Position numbers and translations under genes: made by a program. Below, piece after piece: positions 23,890-35,340 of a stretch of DNA of 64,000 bases. Below the pieces are notes generated by a model. It was not told the origin of the DNA, did not search any database, and was given only the letters and a program-made list of their open reading frames with translations. This stretch comes from Calycina herbarum (Eukaryota > Ascomycota > Leotiomycetes > Helotiales > Pezizellaceae), in NCBI GenBank assembly GCA_001414485.1, contig LLEY01000022.1, positions 558,001 to 622,000 of the forward strand, written 5' to 3'. Position 1 is the stretch's first letter. The number at the start of each line of letters is the position of its first letter.

Positions 23890-24530
23890 TTTCTTTCTAA
23901 TATAAATGCCCTCTATTCTCTATAACAAACTAACTACGAAGCTCTTAGTAGAGTAATTAATTTATCTAGTAAGAAAATAGCTCTATATACTTATTATAAA
24001 AACGCTAATAAGGAATACGAGTGTTTTAGTCCTAGAGACTAAAAGCTATTATAGTATAGTTGTTATATTACTATAAACAAGTCCTATAATATTTATATTA
24101 TTAATCGAATACTTATAGTAAATAAGTAGGAGAGCGTTAACTCCTAGATCGAGTAGTTAGATAATAAAGAGGAGAAGAGTTATATAATTATAGCTAAGGC
24201 TATAGCTTATATTCGTTGACTAAAGAAGTAAAAACGCTAACTCTATAAGAAGCGTTAAAGGATAATAGCTGCTAGTCTTAACTTGCTTAATAAGTTAGAT
24301 GCTACTAAAGATTTAGAAAGAAAGAAAAAAGAGAAGGAGGAAGAAAAGAAGCGGATAGAAGAAGAGGCTACTAGGTTAGCTGCCTTTCTTACGCCCGACG
24401 TTTCTAACTCTGTCTTCGCTCTAGGCCTCGACCTAGTCTTTCTTAAGTCCTTTCTTACTAACTATACGATATAGATAGACTTAGGTTTCGATAGTAGAAC
24501 TCTTAAAGTTCCTCTAAGTACTAGCTGATG
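23890..24530 (+). pseudogene. Antisense ORF of Gypsy element 3
   Basis: Plus-strand frame opposite to pol. The part at 24283-24474 is still open and encodes a coiled coil (KDLERKKKEKEEEKKRIEEE) and a hydrophobic tail (NSVFALGLDLVFLKSFLTN). Upstream text (TYYKNANKEYECFSPRD, SKKIALY, IAKAIAYIR) continues in the same sense with stops at Gln/Trp-type codons. No known domain recognised. The homologous frame exists in element 1. Confidence 0.55.
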
Positions 24531-24579
24531 TTTTTTCTAGGTTCTTAAGTATTTTCTAAATATAGGTAATCTAACTATT

Positions 24580-27500
24580 TTATTAAATATCTAACCTATC
24601 TTTTAATAAGTCTATAGTTAAGAATCCTCTTAACTTTATACTTAGTATTTAGATTTACTAGTTAAATTTCTATAAGTAGGGCTAGTAGTGCTTCTAGTAG
24701 TGCTAGTTCGAGTAGGGATATATAGAATACTAGGTAGATGTTTATTATCTTTAGTAATATTAATTTATAATTTAAAGGTCTCTTAACTTATTTAATTTTA
24801 AATAGTCCTAGTTTTTTATAATCTAGTTTATTACTTAGTCTTTTTATGTTAATATTCTTTTATACTAAGTAGACTTTATCTCCCTTTTTTAGTATTAGCT
24901 CCTAACTACGTCGTTTATTATAGTAGTGTATATTTCTTTCTATTATAAATTATAGGTCCTTTATAAGTTCCTTATATAGACTCTTGATTTTCAAGACTTA
25001 AATATAAGTAAGTTAGTTATTAATAGTCGTAGATAGTAGTTTTTAATATACTATTAATTTATATCTAAAATTAGCGTAGAATAGTATAATAAGTGTTATT
25101 TCTGTTATTAAACTATTATAAGTAAACTATGCTAAGAGTAGTAGTTCTACCTAGTTGTCTTACTAATAGTTTATATAATAATAAAGGTATATCTTAACTA
25201 CTTAATTTATCTATTTATTTCCTCTATTTATTTAAGAGTAGAAAGCTATAGAAAGCTTTCTTTTTATACTTAATTATTTTATAAAAGCGATTTAAAATTT
25301 TAAGATAAAGAGCTTATCTCTATCTAAGAGTATTTCTTTAGATAGTCTATATTTTAAGACTACTTCTCTAAGGAATATAAATACTAATTCCTTAGCTATA
25401 CTTAACTCTATATATACTATTAGAATTATATATTTTATAAGTTATTTTATAATAACTAAGATTATATTATATTTAACTCCTATTATTAGATCTTTAGATT
25501 TTAGTAATTTAATAATAAAATCTATAGATATTAATTTCTAAGGTATCTATAGTATTAGAGTAGTATTTATCTATCTATAAGAAGTATAGTAGGAAGCCTT
25601 ATTCCTAGTATAGGTATTATATTCTATTATTACTTCCTTAACTATTATAGATAACTGATTAATATAGTAGTATTATCTTATTCTTTAGAGGGTTCTATGA
25701 ATTCCTTAGTAACCGTAAGCGGGTATAGTATAGTATTCTTATATAAACTCTATATATAAGCTAGGAACCTATAACTTCTTTTTTATATATTAGTTATAAC
25801 TCTTATATATATCTTAAATCTTATCTATCTAGATATTATTTATTATTACTATCTTATATATAGTAGGTACTAAGTCTCTATTCTTAAGAGTTTTTAAGAT
25901 TATAATTTTCTTATACTTCTTATTTCCCTCGTATCCTAGTTTCTAGCTAAGAGTATTAGCTCGAGTATTCAACGTTCTTTTTATATATTAAATAATAATG
26001 TCGAATCCTTCTAATATCTCTAACTATCTAGCTAATCGTCTTATTATAAGTTTCTTAGTAGTTATAAATGTCTTAAGGTTCTTATAGTTAGATAAAACTA
26101 TAACTAAGTATTTTACTAACTATAAATAGATTCTCTAGTATTCTAAGGCTAATATTATAGTAAGTAATTCTTTATCGAAGATACTATAGTTTTATTATAC
26201 TAGGTTAAATATCTTAAAATAATATATAATAGGTATAAGTTTTTCTTTATTATTTAGCTATAAGTAAACTATACCTACTACTATGTCTAAGGTGTCTATT
26301 TCAATCGTACTAGGCTTATCTATATCGAAATTATATAGAATAGGTTTTTTTATAAACTTTATTTTAATTTTCTAAAAAGCATCCTTTATCTATTTATTCT
26401 ATATAAACTTAATAGCTTTTTTAACTAGTTCTAATATTAGTTTAGTAATCTTTATATAGTCTTAAATAAATAAATAATAAAAGTTTATAAATCTAAGAAA
26501 GGACTATATATCTTTTATATTCTTTAGTAACTTCTAGTTTAAAACGTCTTAGATCTTTACTAGATCTATTTCTATTTTTCTTAAACTAAATACCTATTTT
26601 AAGAAAAGGGTCTAAGTTACTCTAAACTTATATTTTAAGAGTTTTAACTATAAGTTTACTCTTATAAGTTATTATAAAACTTCTTTATTATATTCCTTAT
26701 ATTCTTCTTCTTTTTCTAAAAAGATTAATATATTATCTAAGTAATAGATTACTATTACTCTTAGAAGATCTCTTAAAATATTATTATTTTATCTCTAATA
26801 TATAGCTAGTATATTATAGAGTCTAAATAGTATAACTATATACTTATAAAGGCTCGATAGTAAGGTAAATACTATCTTCTATTTATCTCTAACTTTTATT
26901 TATATAAGTCTATAGACGTTTTATTAATCTAGTTTTATAAATTATACTACTTTATCTAACTTATTCTATAAGTACTAGCTAGGTAGTAGTAGATAAGCGT
27001 TCTTAACTATAGCGTGATTTACTTCTTAGTAATTAATATATACTCTTTTATCTAGATCGTCTTTCTTCTTAATAATAAGTATATTTAAAGTAATTAGTAA
27101 CTTAGACTTTCTAATATATCTCTTCTTAATACCTTCTTTTATATAACTTTCTATTCTCTATAGACTTTTCTAGTTATATAACCGAAGTTTCTACTTTAAG
27201 AGGTAATAACCCTCTTTTAGTTTAATCTTATAATCTTATAAGTAATGTTTTAGTAAGGCTTATAAGTCTTTCGAGTTCTCGAACAAAGCCTTAAATTCTC
27301 TATACTATATAGGTATTTTATTATCAGCTGTCCTACTAACCTATAAAGGACCCTAGGCAAGGTGTTTTAGCGTCTTAGAAGAGGTAGCGCTAACCTTGTT
27401 CTAGTCTTATAGTTATAATTACAAACCTATATAATTATATCGACTAAAGGTTATTATTTAAGCCTTCTAATTAATATCTAGATTATGTTCTCTAATCTAT

Positions 27501-29519
27501 AGTATACTAAGTATCGCTTCCTTACTTCCTATTTTAACAATATCGAATTATATATCTAAGTAGTGTTCTTCGATAGTAATCTTTGTTAGAATAGTTTATT
27601 AATCGATAATTCTATCCTAAATCAATTAAGACTCGGAGTTCCTTTCCTCTTATCTTCGCTGTTACTATAAGTTGATTTTCTCCGAAGGTAGCGTTTAATT
27701 CCCTAATTATCAGTTAGTAGAGCTCTTTCTATACTAACTCCGTTTCTTAATCTATATCGTATTCGTTTATCTCTTAGAAGATTATACTAAATAATTTTCT
27801 ATTTCTTAATTCTTAAAATATTACCTCGACTTTTCTAATTAAAGCGACTATAGTATATTAGCCTCCTATTTCTAGTATAGCTTCCTTATTATTAGGTAGT
27901 ATACCTAAAAAACTAGGTTTAGAGTATCTTATAAAGTCGTTAGGACCCTACTATTACTATAAGCTAGTTTCTTCTTATATATCTACAACTATCTAAATAT
28001 CTCCTATCTTAGGTATACTAGATAGCTTATTAGATACTACTTATTTTAGTCTAGGTTCTTTAAATTTAATAGTTTCCCTTCTAATAATAAGGCTTACTAA
28101 AGTTATTCTATCTCGTTTATTCTAAACTATTTTATAAGTAGTTAAAATAGTAGAGTTAATTCCTTAAGTAGAATATAGGCTCTAGAAATTAGGTTTCTAG
28201 TTTTCTATATATACCTATTTATTCCCTCTTTTAAAGGTTCTAATAAATACTTATATTTTACCTTATTTAGGCTTATATATTCCTAGATCTACCTCTAATA
28301 AGTTAGATATCGATTCTAATAACTCTAATAAACTTATTAATAGTAGTAATTTATATTCTACTTAAAGAGGTAATTTATAATCTACTTCCGACTATATATT
28401 ATAATATTCTTTAAGTAATAGATCTCTATTATTATTAGTATCCTATACCTTACTAACTTATAACTTAATTCCTTCGTTTAGCTATAAGTATATAGCGCCT
28501 ACTATTATATTTATAGCGTCTATCTTAATTTATATACTATAACCTCTAGTCTTAAGTTCTTTATCTATAAGTTCGATTTTTTCTAGTAAAGCTACTTCTT
28601 TTTAGATAGTAGCGTTAGCTTATTTCTCTTTAGAGTCTTTCTTCTTACTATACTTATTTACTCTATAGCTAGGAAGACTATAGTTATAATATAAGTTCTA
28701 CTCGCGTTAACGATTTCGCTCTTTCTAGGATAGTCCTCTTCTCTAAGAGTTTTCTTTCTTAGATTCCTTTCCTAGAACCTATAATTTCTAGGTAGTATTA
28801 ATTTCTATAGAGTCTCTATAATCTTTTTATCTACTCTTTCTATATTAGTAACTATAACTTCCTTTCTTCTCTAGATTTCTTTTATAGATATAGTTGTTAA
28901 TCCTAATTATATTATTTATTAATTTATTTAACATATCTAGGAAATCCTCTTACGTAAGTTTATTCTTTATGTTGTCTTTAAGTCTATAATAGAATTGTTT
29001 ATATAATACTTCGTTGTTCTATCCTATTTATATAGAGTACTATTAAAATTATAAGGCATATTTAGTAGCTAACCCCTTTTACCTAAGTATATATAAAGCT
29101 TTAACTACCTTCTTTTTTATATTAACATCTTTAAAAGCTTAGTTAATTCTATCTCTAAACTCTTAAACATTTCTAAACAAATCCCTTGTCTTCTTAGACA
29201 TTTAAAGAGAGACTTTTTCTTTAGCTGTTTTATTTACTTAGTAATCCTTTAAGTATAGTTCTAACTAGTTATAAGCTACCCCTTTAAGATAGGTAAACAA
29301 CTATATAACTTAATTAGTTTCGTTTCTAAACTAAGTATAATAAAAGTTTAAGTAGAGAGAAGCTTTTATTAAGAACTCGGCTAGTTTCTTAGGTAAGCTA
29401 TTAAATAGCTTCGGAAGAGGAAGTTTCACTTCCTCTCGAAGAGTAGTAACTAGTGTAACTAGGGGGTCTATAGCTAGCTTTAGTAGAGTGGTTCTTAGAG
29501 TAGAAGAGGTTACTAACAT
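24580..29519 (-). pseudogene. gag-pol of Gypsy element 3
   Basis: Minus-strand polyprotein like that of element 2. gag opens at 29519, 35 bp inside the LTR, and stays open for about 60 codons (LVTTLREEVKLPLPKLFNS). Protease, reverse transcriptase, RNase H, integrase and chromodomain follow leftward, all interrupted by nonsense codons. The sequence between about 27600 and 27620 looks shorter than the equivalent part of element 2 near 13620-13720, suggesting a small deletion in the protease/RT linker. Confidence 0.8.
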
Positions 29520-29553
29520 AGTAGCGATCTTACTTCTAAGTAGGTACTTAAAG

Positions 29554-30018
29554 TATAACGAAACTAAAACAAACTAAATAAAGATAACTAAGTCTCGAAG
29601 GTTAGTATATAGTAAGAAGTATAAATATACTAGGTTGTTTACTTAGAAGTGAACTCGTTACTTATATCAAAGATATTAAATAAGATAATAAGATTAATAA
29701 CTAAAGTTAAGTACGAAGCTCCTATCTAGATAGTAGACGTGCTAGTATATATAGAAGCTTCCTTCCTCGTGCTAGCTTGCTAGCTTAGTCGCTCCGTCGC
29801 TGCTAGACTACTAGACCGGTCGCTCCGTCGCTGCTAGACTGCTAGACCTGTCGCCCCGTCTAGCGAACTCTTATCACGTAATTATAACCAAAAGAAATCC
29901 CTGGATCGCTTAGCTAACCTAACCGATCCCTATCTGCTATAAGAGTATTCCGATAGTACTTAACCTGTTAGGACGCCGTCTGGTCTTCACTTATCACGTG
30001 TGCACGTGATTCGTAACA
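29554..30018 (-). repeat. Right (5') LTR of Gypsy element 3, with internal 31-bp duplication
   Basis: Longer than its partner because the word cgctccgtcgctgctagact is present twice in tandem near 29785-29845. Start TG is TA. The end GTGATTCGTAACA is intact and preceded by a doubled CACGTG (cacgtgtgcacgtgat). Target copy ctaag follows. Confidence 0.9.
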
Positions 30019-30023
30019 CTAAG

Positions 30024-32640
30024 GTAGGAGTGGTTTTATAGACTAGGAGGATGATCCTAGTATACTTTATAACTACTCTATCTAGGAGAGTTAGGTAGCG
30101 GCTAATCCGGTTATTTATAGTACCTGCTTAGCCTGTTTTCGTATAACTAGGGTACTAGGTCTCGTGTCTAAAATAGGCGATCGAGAGGATATAAGCAGTA
30201 ACTGCTTATTTTAGTAGATATAAGAGAGATTCTCTTACTATGTTTGTTATTTCTTTAAGAGTATTAGCTATAAGTGTAGCCTTATTAGCTATTCTTTTAA
30301 TATAACTATAAAAGATAAGACAGAGGTCGAAGAATATACTAAGCTACCGGAGCTCCTATATAGGCTCTATTGTCTTTCCTTTAACTATAATAACAGGGAG
30401 GGGCTAGATACCTCTCCCTCTTTGTTTCCTTTTATAAGAGAAGTAGATAAGTTCTGATTTTTCAGTGTTAAAGGTAATACTCTTATCTATACTCTACTTA
30501 AGTACGCTTACTACCTGCTTTGCTAGGTCCTTAATATTCCCTACCTTTAAAGGCTCGAAAGCAAGTAATCTAATGTCGTTAGCATAGCCGAATCTCTGTA
30601 CTACTAGAAGAGAGCTAACTCCTAATCTAAAGAGAGGCTAGATATAGAGTATAAAGAGGATCGGTAAGATAGGCGAGTCTTATAGAAGGCTATACTAAAG
30701 CGGGGTAGCGTCGCCTACTTCTCTATTAAGCTTTACTTTTACTAATCTATTAGTTAAGAAAGAGGAGGCCTATTCTACGAAGTAATATAGCTATCCTTGC
30801 TCTCTTAACCTTTTAATCAGGCGGCTAGGGAGTACTATGTCAAAGGCGCTCTTAATATCAAGCGTAAGAAGAGAGGCTTCCTACTTATCCGTAAGAGCTA
30901 ACTTAATATCGAAGGTAAGATAAGTAGTAAGGTCTATAGCAGCTCTTAGTAGAAGAGCCCTAAACTAGTTCTGCTCTAGAATAGAGTACTTAATAGCTAT
31001 CTAAGAGACTTACTTAGTAAGGAGCCTTTTAAGCCCTTTTCTAAGGACCGAGAGTAGAGTAATTAGCTAGTATACTTAAGAGAAGGACTTGTCTTTCTTA
31101 TTAGGTTTTAGGATAATAGCAACGACGGTAGATCGGAAGATCTTCGGGTAGAAGCCTGTCTCTATATAGCCTCTGAATAGTAGGAAGACAAGGTTCGAGA
31201 TCTATAGCTAGGCTACTTTAAGGACCCCTGTTACTAGCTCGTCTTCTCCTGGTGTAGTTAAAGCTTTACTAAGAATCGATTCCTCGACCTCGTATAAAGT
31301 AAGGTCTACCTACGGGAGGGCCTAAGTAGAAGTGGTTAGAGTGTTAAATAGTATATCCCCGACTTCGGCCTTATTTATAAGCAGCCTCTATACGAGGATC
31401 TTCTACTTCTTCTAAGTAGTAAAGCCTAGCTAACCTGCTAAGTCTCTTAAGAGAGAAGACTTATATATTCTAGTACTCTAGTACTACTTATAAATCTTAA
31501 AGACGTCTTTACTCTTCGTAGCCTTATCGATTAGATTATAGAAGTGTTCTCTCTTTATCTTCTAGATTTCCTACCTTAGACTCCTATAAAGAGACTTTAA
31601 GGCTCGAGGGCTTATGTTAAGCCTTTATACCTGCCTTACCTCGGTAGCCGCCGTCTAGTATTCCTTGTTCTACTAGGGGTGTCCGAATCTATATTCGAGA
31701 CCTCGCTTAGTACTACAGAGGTACGCGCTATATACGCTCTCGGAGATAAATCCTACTAGGGCCTCTAGCGATTCTATATTTAGTTGTTATATAAGTTCGT
31801 ATAGCTATTACGTTTTAAGCTTACTTTGAAGGGTAGTCTCGAAGGTTTTAATATTAAGAGTACTAAGTTTCAAAGGCAGATCCTTCTCTATTAGGTTTCC
31901 TATATACGGAAGCCGGGTAAGAAGTAGGAGGTAGTTAGAGCTATACTTAAAGGTAAGGTCTATCTCGGTAGACACCTCTCTTTAGTAGAGGTTGCTCGAG
32001 TAAAAGGTAAGGTCGAGGGTGTTGCCGAGGTTATACGTTTACGTCCTAGGGGGGGTAGAGAGTTGTAGCCCTCTGTCCTCTGTCTAGTTGATAAGCGAGG
32101 GGGCTTATATGCTTTCCTGCCTAAGGAAATCCGGTTACTAGAGCTGGCTCTTTAGGTTTAAGTTGCTAGCTATAAGAGTATTCGTTATAGTAATGTATTA
32201 TAAGTGAAGGACGAGGTTAATAGCCTCTCTAGCGCCCTTAGTGCCTAGAGGGGCGTTATATACGTTGAGGATATATAACAGGAGGTCTTAAGAGAGCGTG
32301 ACCTCGATATAAACAAGGTCTCGGCATTTAAGTAAGAGTGTGATCGGTGTTTGTTAACTTAAGAGAATCCCCGCTTCTTTTTATATAAATATAAGTACTC
32401 TAGAGGGGTTATCGTTCTAGTTATATATAGGTGTAAAGCAGGTGTAATTCGGGTAGCGTCTTATAATCTAACAGCTAATCTCTCTTCGGTATATATACGG
32501 TTTCTAGATAAGGACTATGTTAACTCGTCTAGAGTGAGCTAGTTAGAGAACCAGCTTCTAGTACTTATTAGACTTATAAACATTAATCTATAGAACTTAG
32601 AGATAGTGATTTTTAGTAAGCCCTTATCTACTTATAGAGA
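30024..32640 (-). pseudogene. LINE ORF2: endonuclease and reverse transcriptase
   Basis: About 32600-31900 gives AP-endonuclease-like text (RRYPNYTCFTPIYN, DLVYIEVTLS, LYILNVYNAPLG, then NTLIASNLNL where GDFNLHH is usual). About 31320-30560 gives reverse transcriptase: LTTPGEDELVTGVLK, GYIETGFYPKIFRSTVVAII, LITLLSVLRKGLKRLL, LTLDIKSAFDIV and the catalytic box as YANDIRLLAF at about 30590-30560, where YADD is expected. Many nonsense codons are present. The C-terminal half of ORF2 continues in the fragments left of 23377, displaced by the inserted LTR elements. Confidence 0.8.
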
Positions 32641-32739
32641 AACTATAATAGTATTTCCTTAGGTTCTTCGAATAGAGAGGTCGTCGAGAACCTCTTTTAT
32701 AGAAGTGTTTATAAGAGTGTTAAAATCATCTTCTTAGGA

Positions 32740-32850
32740 TAGTAAGATAGGCGAGGTAGGCGAGGTAGGCGGGAGGGGCGAGAGAGGCGAGGAAGGTGAG
32801 ATAGACGAGGTAGGTAAGACAGGCGAAGTAGGCGAGGTAGTCGAGTTAGA
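32740..32850. repeat. 9-bp-period tandem repeat inside the LINE
   Basis: Degenerate repeats of gcgaggtag fill this stretch. On the coding (minus) strand they give a Ser/Pro/Thr-rich linker (TSP-type repeats), likely a flexible segment between the end of ORF1 and the endonuclease of ORF2. Confidence 0.6.
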
Positions 32851-32929
32851 AGAGCTATCTACTCTAGCTTATAGGGTAGCCGGAGCTTCTGTGTCTCGGC
32901 TACTACAAGGGGAGTCTTCCTCTCTTCTT

Positions 32930-33728
32930 ATTCGTATTTTATTATATACTTACTAAATAGTTCTCTTATTCTCGGTTAAGAGGCGTGTCCCTGAGTTCCT
33001 TAGTCTAAGCTAGCACCCTAGGTCGTCTAAGACGTGAGGTCTACTATAGTATAAGCACTTTAGCTTATACTATATATGTCTTAAACACGTAGAGTAAAAG
33101 TCTTTAAAATGTTAAGTAGTACTATATAGACGGCATCGTTAGTTCTTCCTATAGTTCCTTTAGTTATGCCACCCCTAGTACTTAGAGCACTATGTAATTG
33201 TAGAAACCTTAGGAAGAGGTTTAAAGAAGACTCTTCCGCCGAGAAGAGATGTTATATCTAGGATAGCGTAGCTGTTCTAGGCTTCTTCCTCTTTAAAGAA
33301 GACAGTCTAGGAGGTGTAGAATAGCTTATCCGATAGCGAGATCCTTATTATATCAACCTTTATAGGGGCTATTCTAATTCGTTCCTTAATTGCTATAGCT
33401 ACTACTTTAGAAGTAGTAGAGACGAGGGTCGATATAATTACTTCTTTTTCGTTAATCTCGACAGCTTCGATACTTCGGGGTATCTCTAACAAGTAGTATA
33501 CTACCTAGTTTTATAAGGTCTTAATCTTAGCTATAGAAAATAGCGTCTATATAAATGCCTTCTTTGTCGATAACAGGGCTTCTAGGGCAGCCTCGTTCTT
33601 TAGTATAATAGCGAAACCAGAGCTAACTAAGAGGACCTCTTATACAAGCTCTTTACAGCCTATCATTAGGTTATAGAGGGTAAGAAAGATAGCTAGAGTA
33701 GAATGTTTCCTTTCTAGGGAATCAGGGA
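32930..33728 (-). pseudogene. LINE ORF1 C-terminal part with zinc knuckles
   Basis: On the minus strand a frame remains open at 33492-33307 (EIPRSIEAVEINEKEVIIST). It is followed near 33190-33010 by Cys/His text of the retroviral zinc-knuckle kind (QCSKYQGWHNQRNYRKN, RCRLYSTT, CLRHIQYKLKC), with several Cys now Tyr. TGT/TGC to TAT/TAC is the change expected from RIP. Tad1-type ORF1 proteins usually end in two or three CCHC knuckles that bind RNA. Confidence 0.6.
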
Positions 33729-33733
33729 GTAGT

Positions 33734-33975
33734 TGTCAGGGCTTGTAGCAAGTGCTAATGAATTGAACTACAGAGGCTGTCTATGTACAAGAAGATTCGA
33801 TTGTCCTTTCCAAGCCAGAGTCCTTGCCAACTTATATACTCAGTCAGCTCATTCTAGAGGGTTCTGCCAAGGGTACTCTCGAAGGTTCTGTTACGTCCAT
33901 GCGTTGCCAAGCGAGGTCACGTGAATGCGTCGCTGGAGTACTCCGAGACTTATTCCACGGGTGTAACCCTTGACA
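33734..33975. repeat. Unrelated 242-bp solo LTR
   Basis: Starts TGTCAGGGCTTG and ends AACCCTTGACA (TG...CA), flanked by perfect gtagt duplications (33729-33733 and 33976-33980). The sequence is not RIP-altered, in sharp contrast to the LINE around it. It is unrelated to the Gypsy LTRs here. Short LTRs like this are common in Copia elements, but the superfamily cannot be told without an internal region. Confidence 0.85.
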
Positions 33976-33980
33976 GTAGT

Positions 33981-34545
33981 CGGATAAAGACTCTAAGGTC
34001 TGGTTTAGCTAAAGAACCCCTGTTCTTGTCCTTCTATAGCTTTAAAGAACTAGTAGAGAGAGGGAGAGAGTAGGGTATTATTACTAGTGTGCTTTTAGGC
34101 GCTAAGGCACCTTTTGCGGTCTATGCGTATAAAAAATTTTCGGCCGAGCCTAGAGGGGGGGAGGAGTCGTAGATAGTGTAGGGCCCCCTCTATATATAAT
34201 AGAGGAAGTTTCTAAGATCAAGGGTAGTAGAGGGGGTGTCTCTAAGGTATATGCTTAGTAGAATAGTAGGCTAATATCGGCAACTTAAGTATAAAAGGCT
34301 CGGAGGTAGGGAAGAAGGTTAGGAGGGGCTTTGTTAAGAGTAGTGCTTAGGTAGTGATCTATAGCTTCTACAGTTCCTCTGAAGAAGGTTTAGTCTATAG
34401 TACTACGCTTAAGAGCTTTAGAAGTTGCTAAGACAAAGTGCTGTTGTATATTCGGAAGGGGGGGGATCGGGCGCCCTCCCCCTTTTCCTAGGTCTCTTCT
34501 TAGAGGCGTAGGTAAGGCTGGAGGCCTCCTAAGGGAGGTCTCCAT
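33981..34545 (-). pseudogene. LINE ORF1 N-terminal part (gag-like)
   Basis: ATG at 34545-34543 opens a Pro/Arg-rich frame (METSLRRPPALPTPLRRDLG) that runs with several nonsense codons to the solo LTR boundary at 33981 and resumes beyond 33734. The region up to 34649 is the LINE 5' UTR and contains polypurine/polypyrimidine runs. Position at the 5' end of a Tad1-type element supports ORF1. The N-terminus itself has no recognised domain. Confidence 0.6.
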
Positions 34546-34812
34546 AGAAGGAAATCGGCTTATTAAGTGCGAGTAGATGAGAGCGAGTGAATTAGAACAA
34601 AAAATTCGATCTACGAAAAAAGGTGTGTGTGTATAATAGGTTATGTATGCCTCTAAGAGATATATCTAACATATACTATAAGTTACTCTATTGTTGAAAA
34701 ACTCTAAGGATCTTCAAGTCTCTATTTAAGTGAACCTCTATACTTAGTTTTAAATAAATTCATAAAAGCGCTGCTCTATAATTAGTTAGAGTAGTGACAA
34801 CCCCTGTTGATA

Positions 34813-35340
34813 GTATTATTTGGCGTCAAAAATTATCATATCATCTTTCTTTGGGCGGCCAACCGATTTTTCAGATGTTCTTCCCATGGCAATGCTAATT
34901 TAATAACACGAGCAAGTTTTGAGTTTGATGGTCCTAATTTTCACCTTGTTTCGTTCTCCGCCATTCGCTCTCCGCTATTGGAAATATTTTTCACCATATC
35001 AAGACCAAGAACTTAGTAACTATTGGAAATCAGAAAAAGACTGCAAGTTAGCTCTAAATTAACAAGTAGTCAAAGATATGTCACCGATAATTCTTGTTAA
35101 GCTCTTGTGCTAAAACCTCCGACACCTAGTTTATTTCCAACGTCATTAAGCGATTTATTAATTTCATCATAAATAATTTCAATCATAAAACAAACCGTCT
35201 CCCCAACTACTTTAAACCACTCACACAGGACTATAATACCTCTACAATCTTCGAACCCCGACACATCCTTTTCAAACACCAAAAAACACAATTATTTCCA
35301 CACAACTGGTACTCCTCAGAGTAACCACCTAACCGAAACC
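34813..35340. promoter_or_regulatory. Upstream region of the coiled-coil gene
   Basis: About 530 bp between the outer repeat boundary and the next gene. No ORF is supported. Base composition returns to host-like from about 34815. The last 80 bases before the ATG are CA-rich, typical of a fungal 5' UTR. No specific factor site is assigned. Confidence 0.4.

Larger units (their letters stand above)
23378..30018 (-). mobile_element. Chromodomain Gypsy element 3 (full length)
   Basis: LTRs at 23378-23811 (434 bp) and 29554-30018 (465 bp), flanked by ctaag (23373-23377 and 30019-30023). Minus-strand coding: gag from 29519 (TSSTLRTTLLKLAIDPL), reverse transcriptase about 27200-26650 with the YLDN-type box near 26740, integrase about 25900-25000, and chromodomain about 24700-24580. 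A plus-strand antisense ORF lies beside the left LTR. Inserted into the LINE. Strongly RIP-mutated. Confidence 0.92.
7342..34649 (-). mobile_element. Tad1-like LINE (non-LTR retrotransposon), RIP-degraded and interrupted
   Basis: Host of four LTR insertions, transcribed right to left. Both ends carry the 14-bp target duplication cctctaagagatat (7328-7341 and 34650-34663). The 3' end carries an (AAATA)n-type tail seen as tatttatttatttattt from 7340. Removing inserted DNA (7988-22112, 22747-23195, 23378-30023, 33734-33980) leaves about 5.8 kb, close to a full-length Tad1-type element. In order on the minus strand come ORF1 with zinc knuckles, then endonuclease, reverse transcriptase, RNase H and a C-terminal Cys/His region. 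Reading frames are riddled with TAA/TAG at former CAA/CAG codons, so it is not functional. Confidence 0.85.
7108..34810. mobile_element. Small TIR element (about 381 bp) interrupted by a 27-kb nested insertion
   Basis: The outermost layer of the repeat block. Imperfect 22-bp terminal inverted repeats contain caggggttgtcac at 7112-7124 and its complement at 34794-34806, followed by ACTC after one mismatch. TA lies outside both ends (7106-7107 and 34811-34812). The element itself is only 7108-7341 plus 34664-34810. Everything between is the LINE and its own insertions. No transposase trace is visible in the two arms, so it was probably a MITE. An 8-bp hAT-style duplication is not seen, which favours the TA reading. 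Confidence 0.6.

Noticed and set aside
33733..33924. 63-codon frame at the right of the LINE
   Set aside because: It falls inside the 242-bp solo LTR.
7106..34812. Starship-type giant cargo element
   Set aside because: No DUF3435 tyrosine recombinase text at either end, and all DNA inside is explained by nested retrotransposons.
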